Shown: in pieces, positions 44,815 through 56,247 of the stretch
Layout of the letters: every line of letters begins with the position of its first letter
Position numbering within the stretch: the first letter of the stretch is position 1
Assembly: GCA_023653785.1 (NCBI GenBank)
Contig: JAMKCH010007088.1
Coordinates: 1-64,000, forward strand
DNA: 64,000 nucleotides
Direction: 5' to 3'
Source of the DNA: Ophioderma brevispina
Taxonomy: Eukaryota > Echinodermata > Ophiuroidea > Amphilepidida > Ophiodermatidae
Translations under genes and position numbers: made by a program
Notes under the pieces: generated by a model
Database searches by the model: none
Seen by the model: the letters and a program-made list of their open reading frames with translations, nothing else
What the model was told of the DNA's origin: nothing

Positions 44815-47140
44815 ATCCATGGATCAAAATAGAGCTGCTTCTATATCTCTGTAAACCATACCACCATTTCTTACAGTATCTTGATATTGTCATTACATGA
44901 TATTACTGCCAAGTAACCAATCCAAATAGTGTTTATATCCTCTCTGTAAACCCATACCACCATTCTTACAGTATCTCTGATATGGCTCATTACATTATAC
45001 CTTGCCAAGTAACCAATCAAACAGTGGTTTATATCTCTCTCTGTAAACCTACCACCATTCTTACAGTAACTATCTCTGAATATGCCTCATTCATGATATT
45101 ACCTGCCCAATAACCAATCAAAGTAATGTGACTTCGATATCTGTGTAAACCATAGCACCATTCTTACAGGATCTCTGATATGCTCATGAGATGCTATTAC
45201 CGCAGTATAAACCATCAAAATAGTGCTTCTATATCTCTGTACCTACCACCATTCTTACAGTTATCTCTGATATGCTTCCTTCCCATCATATACCTGCAAG
45301 TAAACCAATCAAAATAGTGCTTCTTATCTCGTAACCATACCACCATTCACAGTATCTTGATAGCTATTACAGTTCTTACCGGCCAAGTAACCAATCCAAA
45401 TAGTGCTTTCTATATCTCTGTAAACCATACCACCATTCTACAGTATCTCTGATTTGCTCATTACAGATATTACCTGCCAAGTACACAATCAAAATAGTGG
45501 CTTCTATATCTCTGTAAACCATACCACCATTCTTACAGTATCTCTGATATCCTCATTACATCATCTTACCTGCCAGTAACCAATCAAAATAGTGATTCTA
45601 TTCTTCTGTAAACCAACCACCATTCTTACAGATATCTCTGATTTGCTCAACACATTCGTTATTAACTGCCAAGTAACCACTCCAAATAGTGCTTCTATAT
45701 TCTGTAAACATACCACCCTTCTTACAGTATCTCTGATATGCTCATTACATGATATTACCTTGCCAAGTAACCAATCAAAATAGGCTTTATATCTCGGTAA
45801 AAACCATACCAACCCATTCTTACAGTATTCTTGTATGCTATTACATATATAACCTGCCAAGTACACCATCAAAATAGGCTTCTATATCTCGTAAACCATA
45901 CCCACATTCTTACAGTACTCTGATATGCTCATTACAAGATATTACCGCCAATAACCAATCAAAAGAGTGATTCTATATCTCTGTAAAACCATGACACCAT
46001 TTCTTACAGTATCTCTGAGATGCTCATACATCATATTAACTGCCAAGTAAAATCAATAGTGTTCTATATCTCTGTAAACCCATACCACATTTTTACAGTA
46101 TCTCTGATATCCTCATTACATGATATTACATGCAAGTAACCAAGCAAATATGCTGGTCTATATCTCTTGTAAACCATACCACCATTCTACAGTATCTCTG
46201 AATGCTTCATTACATGCATATTACCTGCCAAGTAACCAATAAAATAGTCGCGTCTACTCTCTGTAAACCATACCCCATTTCGACAGTATCTCTGATTGCT
46301 CAATACATGATATGACATTGCCAATAAAACCAAAAATCAAAATAGTGTGCTTCTATATCTCTGTAACACATACCACCATTTTACAGTATCTCTGATATCC
46401 TCATTACATGATATTACCTCCCAAGTAACCCAATCCAAATAGTTGTTCTATATCTCTGTAAACCATCCCACCATTCTTACAGTATCTCTGATATGCTTAT
46501 TACATGATATTACATGCCAGTAGTAACCAATCAAAATAGTGCTTCTATTTTTAAAAAATTTCTCTGTAAACCATACAACCATTCTTACAGTATCTCTGAT
46601 ATGCTCACTACATGATATTACCTGCCAAGTAACCATCCAAATAGTGCTTCTATATCTTAGAGTAAACCATTACCAACATTCTTACCAGTATCTATAATGC
46701 TCATTCCATGATATTACATGCCAAAGTAACCAATCAAAAAAGTGCTTCTATTAGCTCTGTAAACCATACCACCATCCTTACAGTATCTATGATATGCACA
46801 TTACATGATATTACATGCAAAGTAGTAACCAATCATAATAATGCTTCTATATCTCTGTTGAACAACCATACCCCATTCTTACAGTATCTCTGATATGACT
46901 CATTTACATAATATTACCTGCCAAGTACCAATCGACAAATAGGCTTCTATATCCTCTGTAAAACCATACCAACATTCTTACAGTTATCTCCTGATATTGC
47001 CCATTACATCATGATGACCTGAACCAAGAACCAATCAAATAAGTGCTTCTAATTTCTGTAAACCATTACCACCATTCTTACAGTATCTTGATATGCTCAG
47101 TACACAATTTATTGCCAAGTAACCAATCCAAAAAGTGCTT
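44815..47140 (+). repeat. 95-bp satellite array, about 24 units
   Basis: The consensus unit, assembled by eye, is about 95 bp. In order it contains CTGTAAACCATACCACC, ATTCTTACAGTATCTCTG, ATATGCTCATTACATG, ATATTACCTGCCAAGTAACC and AATCAAAATAGTGCTTCTAT. CTGTAA and TTACAG form an inverted pair within each unit. Units differ mainly by scattered single-base losses and gains with little sign of variants shared between neighbours. Because 95 is not a multiple of 3 there is no continuous reading frame. An isolated partial array lies at 35,013-35,152. Confidence 0.9.
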
Positions 47141-48011
47141 AGATGCCGATAGGATAAACACGGGTAGTAACCCGGGGTTTAAAGTCACACAGAAAATTAA
47201 CGAATGCCAGAAATGTCATTAAACATCGATGTAAGAATAGACCGTATTCAAATGACGTCAGCCACCAGACACGTTGGTGGACAAGATGCATACATTGATT
47301 CCAGGACTACAATACTTTAAGCTGTCCAATCAATCCATGTTTAGCGATGCACAGGGATCATTGAAGGTGAATGTATTGTTTTACTGGAATGTTTCTATCT
47401 TGTCACCACAGTGCTTGCATTGATATGGTCTATAAGGAATTTTTAAGGGAAATTGAACATCAATTGAATTTTTAAACAAAATGAAAAATTAAAGGCACTT
47501 ATCAGTAATTTGCGAATCAGAATAATCAAAAAAAAAAAAATCATAACAAAATTCAGATTTTGTATTTTGGTACCAGGATTATGGTATCTTAGATGCCCTG
47601 CAAGAACAGCCAAAAACGACCAAATAAGGACAGACTGGGCATTTTAGTCATTGGGGGTTTCGGTCTTTAAGTACATTAAGCCACATAAATTGAATCGAGA
47701 TACATTTCAATTATATTGCTGTTTTCTCCAAATCTCCCTTTTTCTGTCTTTTTTTTTTTTTATTTGGGAAAATATGTAATATTAATTCCATACCACTTAT
47801 CCTCCATTTTTAAGGTATTCCACAAATTTTCAAATATTTGGGTTTGTAGGATCATGATGTGTCTGTAGCTCAAAACGGACAAATAATTAGTTTTTGAAAT
47901 GATAAATCATATGGGAAAAAATAATAGGGCAAACAAGTATTTTTTGAGGTGTAATATTGGAGATAAATTCGTTTTGAAGAATAAACAAAAGGATAACCCA
48001 ACATGTTAATG
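47141..48011. other. Non-coding DNA after the satellite
   Basis: No gene or repeat recognised; T run near 47,749-47,762. Confidence 0.55.
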
Positions 48012-48502
48012 CAGGGGTGTCCATGCCTGCAGCCCGTGAGGTACTTCCCTGAAAAATAATAAAAATACATTAATATTGAAATATACGATTAAAAAAATGT
48101 AATTTGGAATTAGTTCAATTTCCTCTATCTGAAACCTAACTTTTATAACCATGTTGGAATTAGCCAATTTATCACATCTTGAACCAAAATTTTTTCTAAA
48201 AATTGTGGGGAAAAGTAGTCCAAATTTCTTCAAAACTGCAAGCCAAAACTTTTCCCAATTTGCTAAAAGCGTTGGCATTTCTCCGGAAAAAAAACATGGA
48301 AAATTTGTGTTTTAAATTTTGCCAAAATCGGCATATCTGATAGCTATGGGTCCCATTTCAGCAAAGTAATTGGTTTATATACTTCTTCCGAATCTGTAGG
48401 CACGTATAAACTAAACTTGGCCCCCCCATTACTTGCTGCAGGCCCGGAAATAGTTGTGGATCAACCAATGCGGGCCCCTGCGCAAAAAGGTTTGGACACC
48501 TG
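48012..48502 (-). mobile_element. hAT-type MITE, copy 2
   Basis: Ends are CAGGGGTGTCCATGCC on the left and GGTTTGGACACCTG on the right. Read from the right end it is collinear with 23,407-23,937: AAACCTTTTTGCGCAGGGGCCC and GCATTGGTTGATCC match that copy's left end. The interior contains the same AAATTTTTT-rich blocks. 491 bp, non-coding. The flanking 8-mers do not match clearly. Confidence 0.75.
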
Positions 48503-49247
48503 ATGTACGCATCATTTCACACTTCATATTTAACAAATTAAATTATTTAAAAGAAAAACAAAACTTCTGAAATGTCTTTAGTTTTGTGGGGGAGGAGGTC
48601 CATTCTCCATTTGTACTCATCTAGTTCTCAAGAGGCACCAGTATTATTACATTGTGTGATAGTAACAGATTCATCAGCGGACTGGGCCCTAAATGCAAGT
48701 CCTGGCATATTTACTTTCTTCCAAATATTGGAGCTCATTGGTACTAACCAAACTCGATAAAGTGCTATCAAAACATGATTTATGACCCTCAATTGATTGA
48801 TGAATTTATGTATGGGCACCATCTAGCAACTGTTATTACTTTGGAATGTACACAAATGTGAATGATCTTCATTTTATATTATAATTCGTTATTCAGGGGC
48901 GTGTTTCTCATTTACAGAAAATTTGATTGGTTTAGGTCAAAGCTCCGCCCATCCATTACTGGGTATAGATGGATAGTGCGGGCAGCCATACGAGGTTGTA
49001 GTCGAATTATGACACGCACAAACGGCGCGTTTACACTGCGTCGTGCATGTCGCGGTGGTACACAAATGCAATTTCGCAGCGTGCCGATCACCCGCGCGTG
49101 CCTTGATTCCTGGATTGAAAACATTGATTTTCAAGAGGGGTTGCATGCCATTATTTAAATGAGAAAAAGGAATGATGTAAGAATATTTTTGACAAATAAA
49201 TTATGTCGATAAAAAGTAAAAAATTACAACATACTAAATAGGAAGAG
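48503..49247. other. Unassigned DNA with a GC-richer core
   Basis: 48,940-49,120 is GC-richer with CpG and GCGCG-type motifs and is open on both strands (98 codons plus, 70 minus). No domain is recognised. It is more likely an unrecognised repeat than a gene. Confidence 0.4.
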
Positions 49248-49440
49248 AATAAAAGATGAATTTTTTGTTCATTTGGCCCCATTCTTTAGATGGTGTCCAA
49301 ATAATGGAGTGCGGAATCCAATATTGTCATCGTGTGGATAACGGCTGCGCAGGCACCACCACTCAAATATGGTATGCCCATCCATTATGATGACACCATC
49401 TAAGATGGACAAAAGAAAAATTTTTTACTTTTTTTATTTT
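49248..49440. mobile_element. Hairpin MITE, copy 2
   Basis: Left arm AAAGATGAATTTTTTGTTCATTT then TTTAGATGGTGTC-AATAATGGA; right arm, complemented, AAAAATTTTTCTTTTGTCCATC then TTAGATGGTGTCATCATAATGGATGGGCA. Its complement shares ATGGATGGGCA, ATATTTGAGTGGTGG and GCCTGCGCAGCC with 43,556-43,724, so the two belong to one family with different arm sequences. Confidence 0.7.
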
Positions 49441-49929
49441 TATTATTCTAACTATACTCTGTAAACCAGAAGTAAAAGTAATTAATCATGTGCTGCGTAG
49501 CATTATCGCACCTTTTACTAACCAAACGGCACTTAGCGCAGGTCTAAATCCATGAAAATCGGCGCGCGATTTGAGACACAGGCATGTGTACGAACAAAAC
49601 CAAATCTTTACACAGAGACACAAAATACTGGTGTATAAAGTCGACATTACCGGGCATTCCTTGTAAGACTTGGTGTGGGAGTTTATGATTACTTGTGTTA
49701 TTTAGGTTTTGGGAGTTAAAGGGTTATTGCAATGTTGCCTAGACTTTGTTAATACTATTAGAAACAATATATTCAAGATGCCCACTTTTCAATTATGACC
49801 TATTAAATTAATTTTCCTTGGTATCATATAAAAACTGATGCAAAAGCCACGTAACTATTGAAACACACATTTTCCAATTTTTAAAATTTTTGATTTTTTA
49901 GATTTTTTAGATTAAAAAATTTTCTCTTG
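49441..49929. other. Non-coding DNA, no feature recognised
   Basis: AT-rich; nothing supported. Confidence 0.55.
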
Positions 49930-50255
49930 ATTTATTGTAGAAACCTATCGAGAACGTTCATAGGTTTATTGGACAAACAAGTAAAAAGCAAAACCCAACA
50001 AAAACCTATTGTTTTTAACTTGCGCTATCATAATCATCCAATACACAATAAAGTTTAAATTTTTTGTCATGCACAACAGAAAATTCTGTATCATCACCTT
50101 TATGATCTTATTGCATAACGACGGTGTATTCAGCTGGTTCACTTCATGTGTGATCTTATATACATTGGTAAGCATTCCAAATATGCAAAAAACCCAGGTT
50201 AACAAAAAATGGGGGGTGCTTCTTTCTGGAAATGTTCTCATGTCTCTTTAAAGCC
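49930..50255 (+). repeat. Dispersed repeat, copy 2
   Basis: Same-orientation relative of 2,230-2,560, with the shared order of blocks and the near-identical GCATTCCAAATATGCAAAA phrase at about 50,173. Here it is not followed by the foldback arm, so the repeat is independent of it. Confidence 0.65.
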
Positions 50256-51640
50256 AGAAAATGAAGAGCGGGTAATGATGGGTTTTTAGTCTATGAATGA
50301 TGCATTTCGAAGTTGCCATAAGGCTCAAATGACAATTGCTAATCCTTGCTATGTTTTTCCAGTGATTTGACTCCATCAAGAGCATCCAGCGAGCGCCATG
50401 GTGCTATCTCATTTCACACTTCTTATTTGAGTGATTTTAAGATTGGCAGCCTTTTCCCCTTATTTTCTTAGTGCCTATTTCGCAGCCTTTACATGTTACT
50501 CAGACATATCAAAAAAAGATGGATGGGTAAAACTGTTAATTACTCAAATTCTTACTCACGTAAAATGATAGTAGAATTTGATACTTAAAAAACTGTAGAA
50601 AGATTTGTAGATTGTATTATTGTGACATGATTGTATTGTCACTTTTGTTACTACAGCAGTACGTGTGAGAGAGGGTGGGGGCAGGCCAGACAGTGATTAG
50701 GCAAGCCAGTGCATAGCCAATAGGGGGAAGGGGGCGAGTGGTCCCCATTAAGAAAGTTGAGGTAAAATCAGGAAATTTTGATTGAAAAAATCATTTGCAA
50801 AATCAGGCCATTGGTTTTTACCCTATGTATACCTCACATGCCTCGGGACGATGACCCTCTGTCAGGAGAACTTCTCCGGACTGGACTTTTGCCACTGAGG
50901 CAAGCACAAAAACATTAATAACTCTAGCACTTAATGCGCAGCAGCAGCAGATTCATTTGGAATTTGATAGGATTGCTTAGAGTGAATGAATTCCTTCCCT
51001 GTGTATAGTTTTGTGTTACATATGGACATTAACTTAGCGGTTGCCCGCGCTTCGAGCGGGCAACACGCTACTGCTTTGCAATGGGAGCGGTCACGAAACG
51101 GATTGATCATCTTCACATGACGCAAACAGTTAAAGAGACATTACCTGTATTTTCTCCAAACCCTCGAGTATTTGCCTTTATTGCCTTAAATGTGGTTATT
51201 CAAGAGCTGTTCAAGATTAGGCCCTATCTCAATATGAGCTTGAAGCTAGGTGAACATTTAATACGCCAAATAAACGTGCAAACCAAGGAATTCGCACGCA
51301 CTCCCAAAGACGACCCCCAGTTGGGTAGCTAGGTGGTCGGCGGGGAGGAGGAAAGGGGCTTCTCATTGACCGTAGCACTAATACTATGGAATGAGGGAAT
51401 TCCCTTTTGGGAAGCAGACGAAGAAAGTTGAGGAAGCGGGAGAAATTTTGATGGTTAAATCATGAAAAATCAGACGCTGTCTGTCGTCGGGATATGAATT
51501 GCCCCTGTACCGACTGGGATTCCCTTGAACGCGCTTTTGCCCACAGAATGTTCTTTTGGCCACGTATGGGTGCTATCTCTAAGGGGGACTGAAAGGACCA
51601 GCTCCCAATAGATATCTATGGAATCTTCGCTACTCCTTAA
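50256..51640. other. Non-coding DNA with a GC-rich hairpin
   Basis: TTGCCCGC and GCGGGCAA at 51,041-51,063 form a perfect 8-bp stem with a 7-base loop. It is not followed by a T run. No gene recognised; the 83-codon plus frame at 51,081-51,332 shows no domain. Confidence 0.5.
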
Positions 51641-51655
51641 ACATGTCCAAGGGGG

Positions 51656-51780
51656 GAAAGAGGGGGGGGGGGGGGGCCGGGCGGCGGCGGGAGGCTGGTT
51701 GGGGTGGTCGGGCGGGGGCGGGGGTGAGGGGGGGAGGGGGACGGGGGGGGGGGGGGGGGGGGGGGGGTGGGGGGGGGAGT
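51656..51780 (+). repeat. G-run tract, quadruplex-prone
   Basis: Successive G runs include 25 consecutive G at 51,743-51,767, with several G4-G15 runs before and after. Many arrangements fit the four-run quadruplex rule. Proline-rich minus-strand frames here are compositional. The exact length is likely unreliable. Confidence 0.85.
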
Positions 51781-52287
51781 AGTTGAGGGGTAGTTTGATG
51801 GTGTATGTAGGCTCATTGTCACTCACATTGTATTATTGAAACCATAGCTAATCCAAAAGACTCCCATTTTTTCGACAAGTTGAAATCTTTGCACCAAGGC
51901 CCTACTTTAGGAAAATGTCGCAAGCAAAAAAAAAAATCACCCTTATTTTTTGGCAATTTCGCTTTTGTCTTACCCAAGAAACCCGTTTTGGCACATTCTC
52001 TATCACCGAATGCCTAGCTTTGAAGCACCGCTTAAAGGGACTTAAACCATATTTTCATACGGCAGTGTTCCCGATCGATCGGACGGTAAAAATTCAATTT
52101 TTAGGGCGCTTTGTGGCAACATTCAAAACGAAAAAATAATACACTTTGAAAGACTATTTCCGGACTGAAAGTCAACGCAATAACCAAAAATTAGTGGTAC
52201 ATAGCCTAGGCCTACTTGTGCAAATTCTTGCTCCTTCGGGGCACAGAGCTACAGATGGTTGGCCATTCTGTATTGGCCTACCTTTGC
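51781..52287. other. Non-coding DNA, no feature recognised
   Basis: A 74-codon plus frame at 51,915-52,139 has no domain I know. Confidence 0.5.
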
Positions 52288-53050
52288 TCCGATCTGGTGT
52301 TGCCATTATGCATGTTCCGTATCTGTTTCCCTGGCAGTGGCAGCGAATACTTACTGTTCAGGGGTAGGGGGGGGGTGACAATTCCTGGGTGAGGGGTTGG
52401 GAAGAAGTTGATTTTTTTTGGGAGGAAACTTAAATTTTGCCGATTGTTAACCAATTTTAGTTCCCAAATTGCTGTTTTGCCAACATTTGGTGATTTTTGG
52501 CCACCAATTCATGATTTTTGCCAAAGATCTATCTATGTTTTTTTTTAATTTTCGGAATAGCGGGTTTTCTGAGTAAAGGGAGAAAAAGCAAAACAATGCG
52601 GGAGGAAGGAGGGAGGAAGGGGGAAATGCACCACCCCCCCCCGCCCCATGCTCACCCTGGTACCACCAGTTAGTAGGCCTACCTCTTGGCTTCGATCCTG
52701 GGTGCCATCTGCATGTTCTGTATCTGTTCCATGGCAGTGGACGGCCAAGCCCAATATTTATTTGTCGGGGGTGGAAATTCGGGGGGGGAACGAGGTGTGG
52801 GGGGGGGGGGGGGAAGAAGGGGGAACGGGAAGAGGGAGGAAGAAGTTAAATTTTGGGGAAACCAAAAGTTGCCCATGAATTTTTAAAACCAATTTGGGTC
52901 CCAAATTGCTGTTTTGTTTTTGCCAAAATTTTGTGATTTTGGGCCCCCAAATCATGATTTTTGCCCAAAGATCCGTTATCCGGGGGAAATGTTCTGAACG
53001 GGGTGTGGAAGGGGGATACATGCTCCCCTGGTACCGACACTGTTGGAGCA
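52288..53050 (+). repeat. Tandem duplication, about 403-bp period
   Basis: Unit 1 starts near 52,288 and unit 2 near 52,691. Shared blocks in order are CATGTTC(C/T)GTATCTGTT, CC-TGGCAGTGG, a G-rich tract, GAAGTTAAATTTTG-type sequence, CCCAAATTGCTGTTTTG, TGATTTTTGGCC/GGGCCCC, ATCATGATTTTTGCC, AAAGATC and CCCTGGTACC. The G-rich tracts (52,363-52,400 and 52,770-52,845) differ most in length. Confidence 0.8.
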
Positions 53051-54117
53051 GAACAGGCAAACATCCTGGCTAAACTACGTCAATTGACCAAGTTTGTAGG
53101 AAATTTATTAAAAAGGGTATTTGGTTTCGGGTGGGCTTGAACACACTGAAAACATTAATGTGTTCAGGTATGCAAATAATTTTTTGATCGTTAATTGGTC
53201 ACAAGATAAGATACTAGGAAGTTTAATACATCACCATACATTACCACCCAATGTCACCACAACACATAATGTCAAAAATGATTTTCCGAATTTGTCATTT
53301 TGAGGACCATGACCTATGCGATAACCTATATAAATTCATAATTTATCATACACTCAAACTTTAATTTGTAATTGCCCACTATAAATTGACAAATTAGCGA
53401 CAATTAGGTATCATAAATTTGTTCATGCAATTTTAAAAAGTTGAAAACACTTTTATAAAAACCAGGGAATATCTGTGATGATAGAAATCATTTTGAAAGC
53501 TAATTATTAGCCTATAATATAGGCTATTGTCATACAGGTAGCAAATTAGAGTAGGAAACCCAATGTTTTCTCTAAAACTAGTCTCTCATGTCTGTCCAAT
53601 TCTTTTGAAAATCGCAGGTATGCAAGTAGTAATGACATTATTTTGAAGTGATGTTTGGATTGAAAAATTCTGATGGCAGGATGTTGCGTTGTGGGGCATT
53701 TCATTTTGTTAGTCCTTTTGTGTTTTTGGCACCCTGAATTGTGTTGGTAGGCAAACATTATGCTGAATTGTCTGCTGTCCTACAATGTATGTAGATGCGC
53801 TGTGGAAAGCTGGAAAAGCCATGCATTACTCAATTGATGTGGCCGAGGAGAGGCATTGCAATTTGAACTAGTCTGATAACCCACTTGCAGTAAATTTCAT
53901 GCTTAATCTAGGTAGATGAGTATGTTATTGCCCGGAAAGGGTAGTTTGTTTTGTGTTCCACCAATATCTTCCCCAGTGTCTAAAATTCCAGTGCTTGGCT
54001 ACATGTGGTACTTTACAACTCATTCCCCTTTTGCTCTGAAGATAGTGCTTAGTAATGCCAGTCTCATTCAAGAATCCAATGTTCACACAGGTTCAAAAGT
54101 GCAAGTAGTAATATGCT
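53051..54117. other. Non-coding DNA, no gene seen
   Basis: AT-rich; short frames only. It includes the first part of the 159-codon frame 53,916-54,395, which runs on into a dispersed repeat. Confidence 0.5.
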
Positions 54118-54345
54118 TGAACCTTAACCTTGCACTGTGTAACTGGGAAACAGCCCCAATTATCTCTTTCACACCAATCAATCATAAGTGGACTCTAGAC
54201 ACACAGCTACCGAAGACGAGCATATTAGCCCCATCCCACAATGCATCAGTGGTTTTGCGAAAAAAAAATTTACCTCAAAATCCCCTGCGTATGATCCCAG
54301 CATGTGATCCACAAAAAATCCCTTTTAATAACATTAAAAACTCGA
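54118..54345 (+). repeat. Dispersed module with an ATCCCACAATGCA core
   Basis: TTAACCTTGCACTGTG, AACAGCCC-AATT-TCTC, ATAAGTGG, CATCCCACAATGCA, TTACCTCAAAAT and ATGTGATCC occur in this order, also at 59,490-59,690 and 61,045-61,235. A weaker version is in the 3.6-kb unit (12,385-12,470 and 16,000-16,085). The longest open frame of the window crosses it but is not kept in the other copies. Confidence 0.65.
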
Positions 54346-55060
54346 CTTTTACACCATTCCGCACACAAAACAATAGTTACTTAAAAAATTTATAATGAAA
54401 GGTTTGTGATCGCCTTAACTTTAACCTCTTTAAACTGCCCTAAATTACTGACATATGTTTAGTAAGAAAACCTATAGGACATTGCAATGTATTGTGGGAT
54501 AGTTCAAAACAACCTCTGCTACTATGAAGCAAGGGTAAATGCAACCACTGTGTATCTTGGGAACTTGCATGATACATCTAACCTTGAGCTTGTAACAAGT
54601 ACTGAATTGAATTTTGTTTCTTTTTCAATATTTTTTATGGGAATAAAAGTGTTAAAACCGTGAGTTCTGGTATGATAAGAGAGGGAAATTAGCCCAATTT
54701 GAAGTTAGTGTCGATAGTTGTTGAAATCGGTTTATATTAGCAGAGTTTATTGATATGTATTTTAGAATTGTATATTAAGTTGACCATTTTACAATACTCT
54801 GTTATCCCCAAACCACCAAACAAGCATATGTTGAGGGGCAGTTGACAAAACACAGGGGATTGTCCTTGGGTTTTAAGGTTAAATGCCCACACCGAGGTGG
54901 ACCATGGACTTCAGAAATAATTTAGGCAGTGATATATCACCATTTGCAAAGCAGAGAGTGATTATTTTATACTGTAGGTCTTAGACATTGCAATAAATGT
55001 TATTGAAAGGGAAAATACAGGTTAAGTCTGGGGGGGTATGATTGGGTTGGTTTTTTTCAA
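54346..55060. other. Non-coding DNA, no gene seen
   Basis: Contains another TTGTGGGAT phrase at about 54,493, the complement of the module core, but no wider match. Confidence 0.5.
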
Positions 55061-55330
55061 AATTTTCTGAAATTGGTTGGAAAATTAGCCGCATTTTCTA
55101 AATCGGAAACCAAAATTTTCTAACAATTGTTGGAAAAATGTCAAATTGCCTCAATCTGAAGCTTTTTAATTTTTTAAAATGTCAAAATTTTGCAGTTGAC
55201 AAGGCAAATTTAGGTTTTAAATTGGCTAAAATTTGCAATATCTGGTATAGCAATGGTCCCTTTTTTGGCAAAAAAATGGTTATAGCTAGGGGTCCTACTT
55301 CCAGAAGAGTCGTGGGGCAAAGTAAAGCTA
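55061..55330 (-). repeat. hAT MITE body fragment
   Basis: In reverse complement it follows the interior of 23,407-23,937. GGGACCATTGC-TA, CCAATTTAAAACC, and the GAAAATTTTGG/AATTTTC-rich blocks are in the same order as there and in 48,012-48,502. Terminal CAGGGGT repeats are absent. Confidence 0.6.
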
Positions 55331-55369
55331 CCCAACCAAAGGGTTGAACCCCCCCCCCACCCCCGGGGT

Positions 55370-55650
55370 CGCGTAAGGGAACAAATTAAGCGAAGTGAGA
55401 AGTTATGAATTACTCTCCATAAAACCCTAACTGCCTTTGGGTTTCTAGCCTATTCCAGAGAGGAAGGGAAGGGAACGGGTTTAAGTTAATTAAAGGGATA
55501 GAAACTAAAGCAACCGAAGGCAGGCTATGGAGGGATTCGAACCCGGGGCCTACGGCCCCATTCATATGACCACGAGCATGGCAAGCCAAAAGGGGAGTCG
55601 CTGGGCCCCGGCCCCGCCAGCGACTTTCGTGCCCATATGAGTGTGGGTGC
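55370..55650 (-). mobile_element. tRNA-derived SINE with consensus B box
   Basis: On the minus strand, GCCATGCTCGTGGTCATATG (A-box region) leads through a perfect GGGGCC-GTA-GGCCCC hairpin to GGGTTCGAATCCC, an exact B-box match (about 55,542-55,530). A body continues for about 150 bp with CTTCGGTTGCTTTAG and a CCCTTCCCTTCC stretch. The T-arm pairs over only three bases, so this is a SINE head rather than a tRNA gene. Confidence 0.65.
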
Positions 55651-56247
55651 GATGACGTCATCTTGCATTAGTGCATTTCCCCACTCAGCTAATGACGGTT
55701 ATTATGTGGTTTGTTTGGCGGTGTAAGGGCTAGCTAGGGGACCTCTACTGGAAAAAAAGCGAGTGCACCCTAAAGATTCACACACAGATTGACAAATTCC
55801 CTGTATGCAGGTCCACATGAGCATGTCTTACCGGATTGAATGAAATCTTGGACGACATAAAATATTAACCAGCAAAATATGTGTGTTTACTTCGGAAGTT
55901 GAAAAAGCAAATAAAAATGTTTTCCTAACAACCAATAATTGATTTTAAAAGTCATTGCCATTAAAATTTGCCATATTTTGTGGTTAAGTTAAACAGTACA
56001 TTAATACCACTTGGAAATGTCATAAAGGTAAGAGATTGGCTAGGTTGAATAGGCCTATTTCACTCGAAGTAATTGTCAGTGAAATTAATTTTAAAAAAAA
56101 CCCAAAGCCCAGATTAATGTGTTATATTTTGTGGAGTTCACATCATCATTTTAAAAGTTAGTAAATTAGATGACAAGAGTACCATTTACTATGCAAATGA
56201 TTTTAAAGGCGCATTTTCGCATTTGTATATCATAACATAAAAATAAA
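55651..56247. other. Non-coding DNA with a CRE-like palindrome
   Basis: TGACGTCA lies near 55,653. No gene recognised. Confidence 0.5.

Noticed and set aside
45561..46636. Repetitive protein encoded by the satellite
   Set aside because: The unit length is not a multiple of three and frames break at every unit.
44815..47140. CRISPR array
   Set aside because: The 95-bp units abut directly with no unique spacers, and the genome context is eukaryotic.
51470..51826. Proline-rich 118-codon protein
   Set aside because: It is the translation of the complement of a long G run, so compositional only.
53916..54395. Longest open frame (159 codons) as a gene
   Set aside because: Its second half lies in a dispersed repeat whose other copies do not keep the frame, and no domain or codon pattern supports coding.
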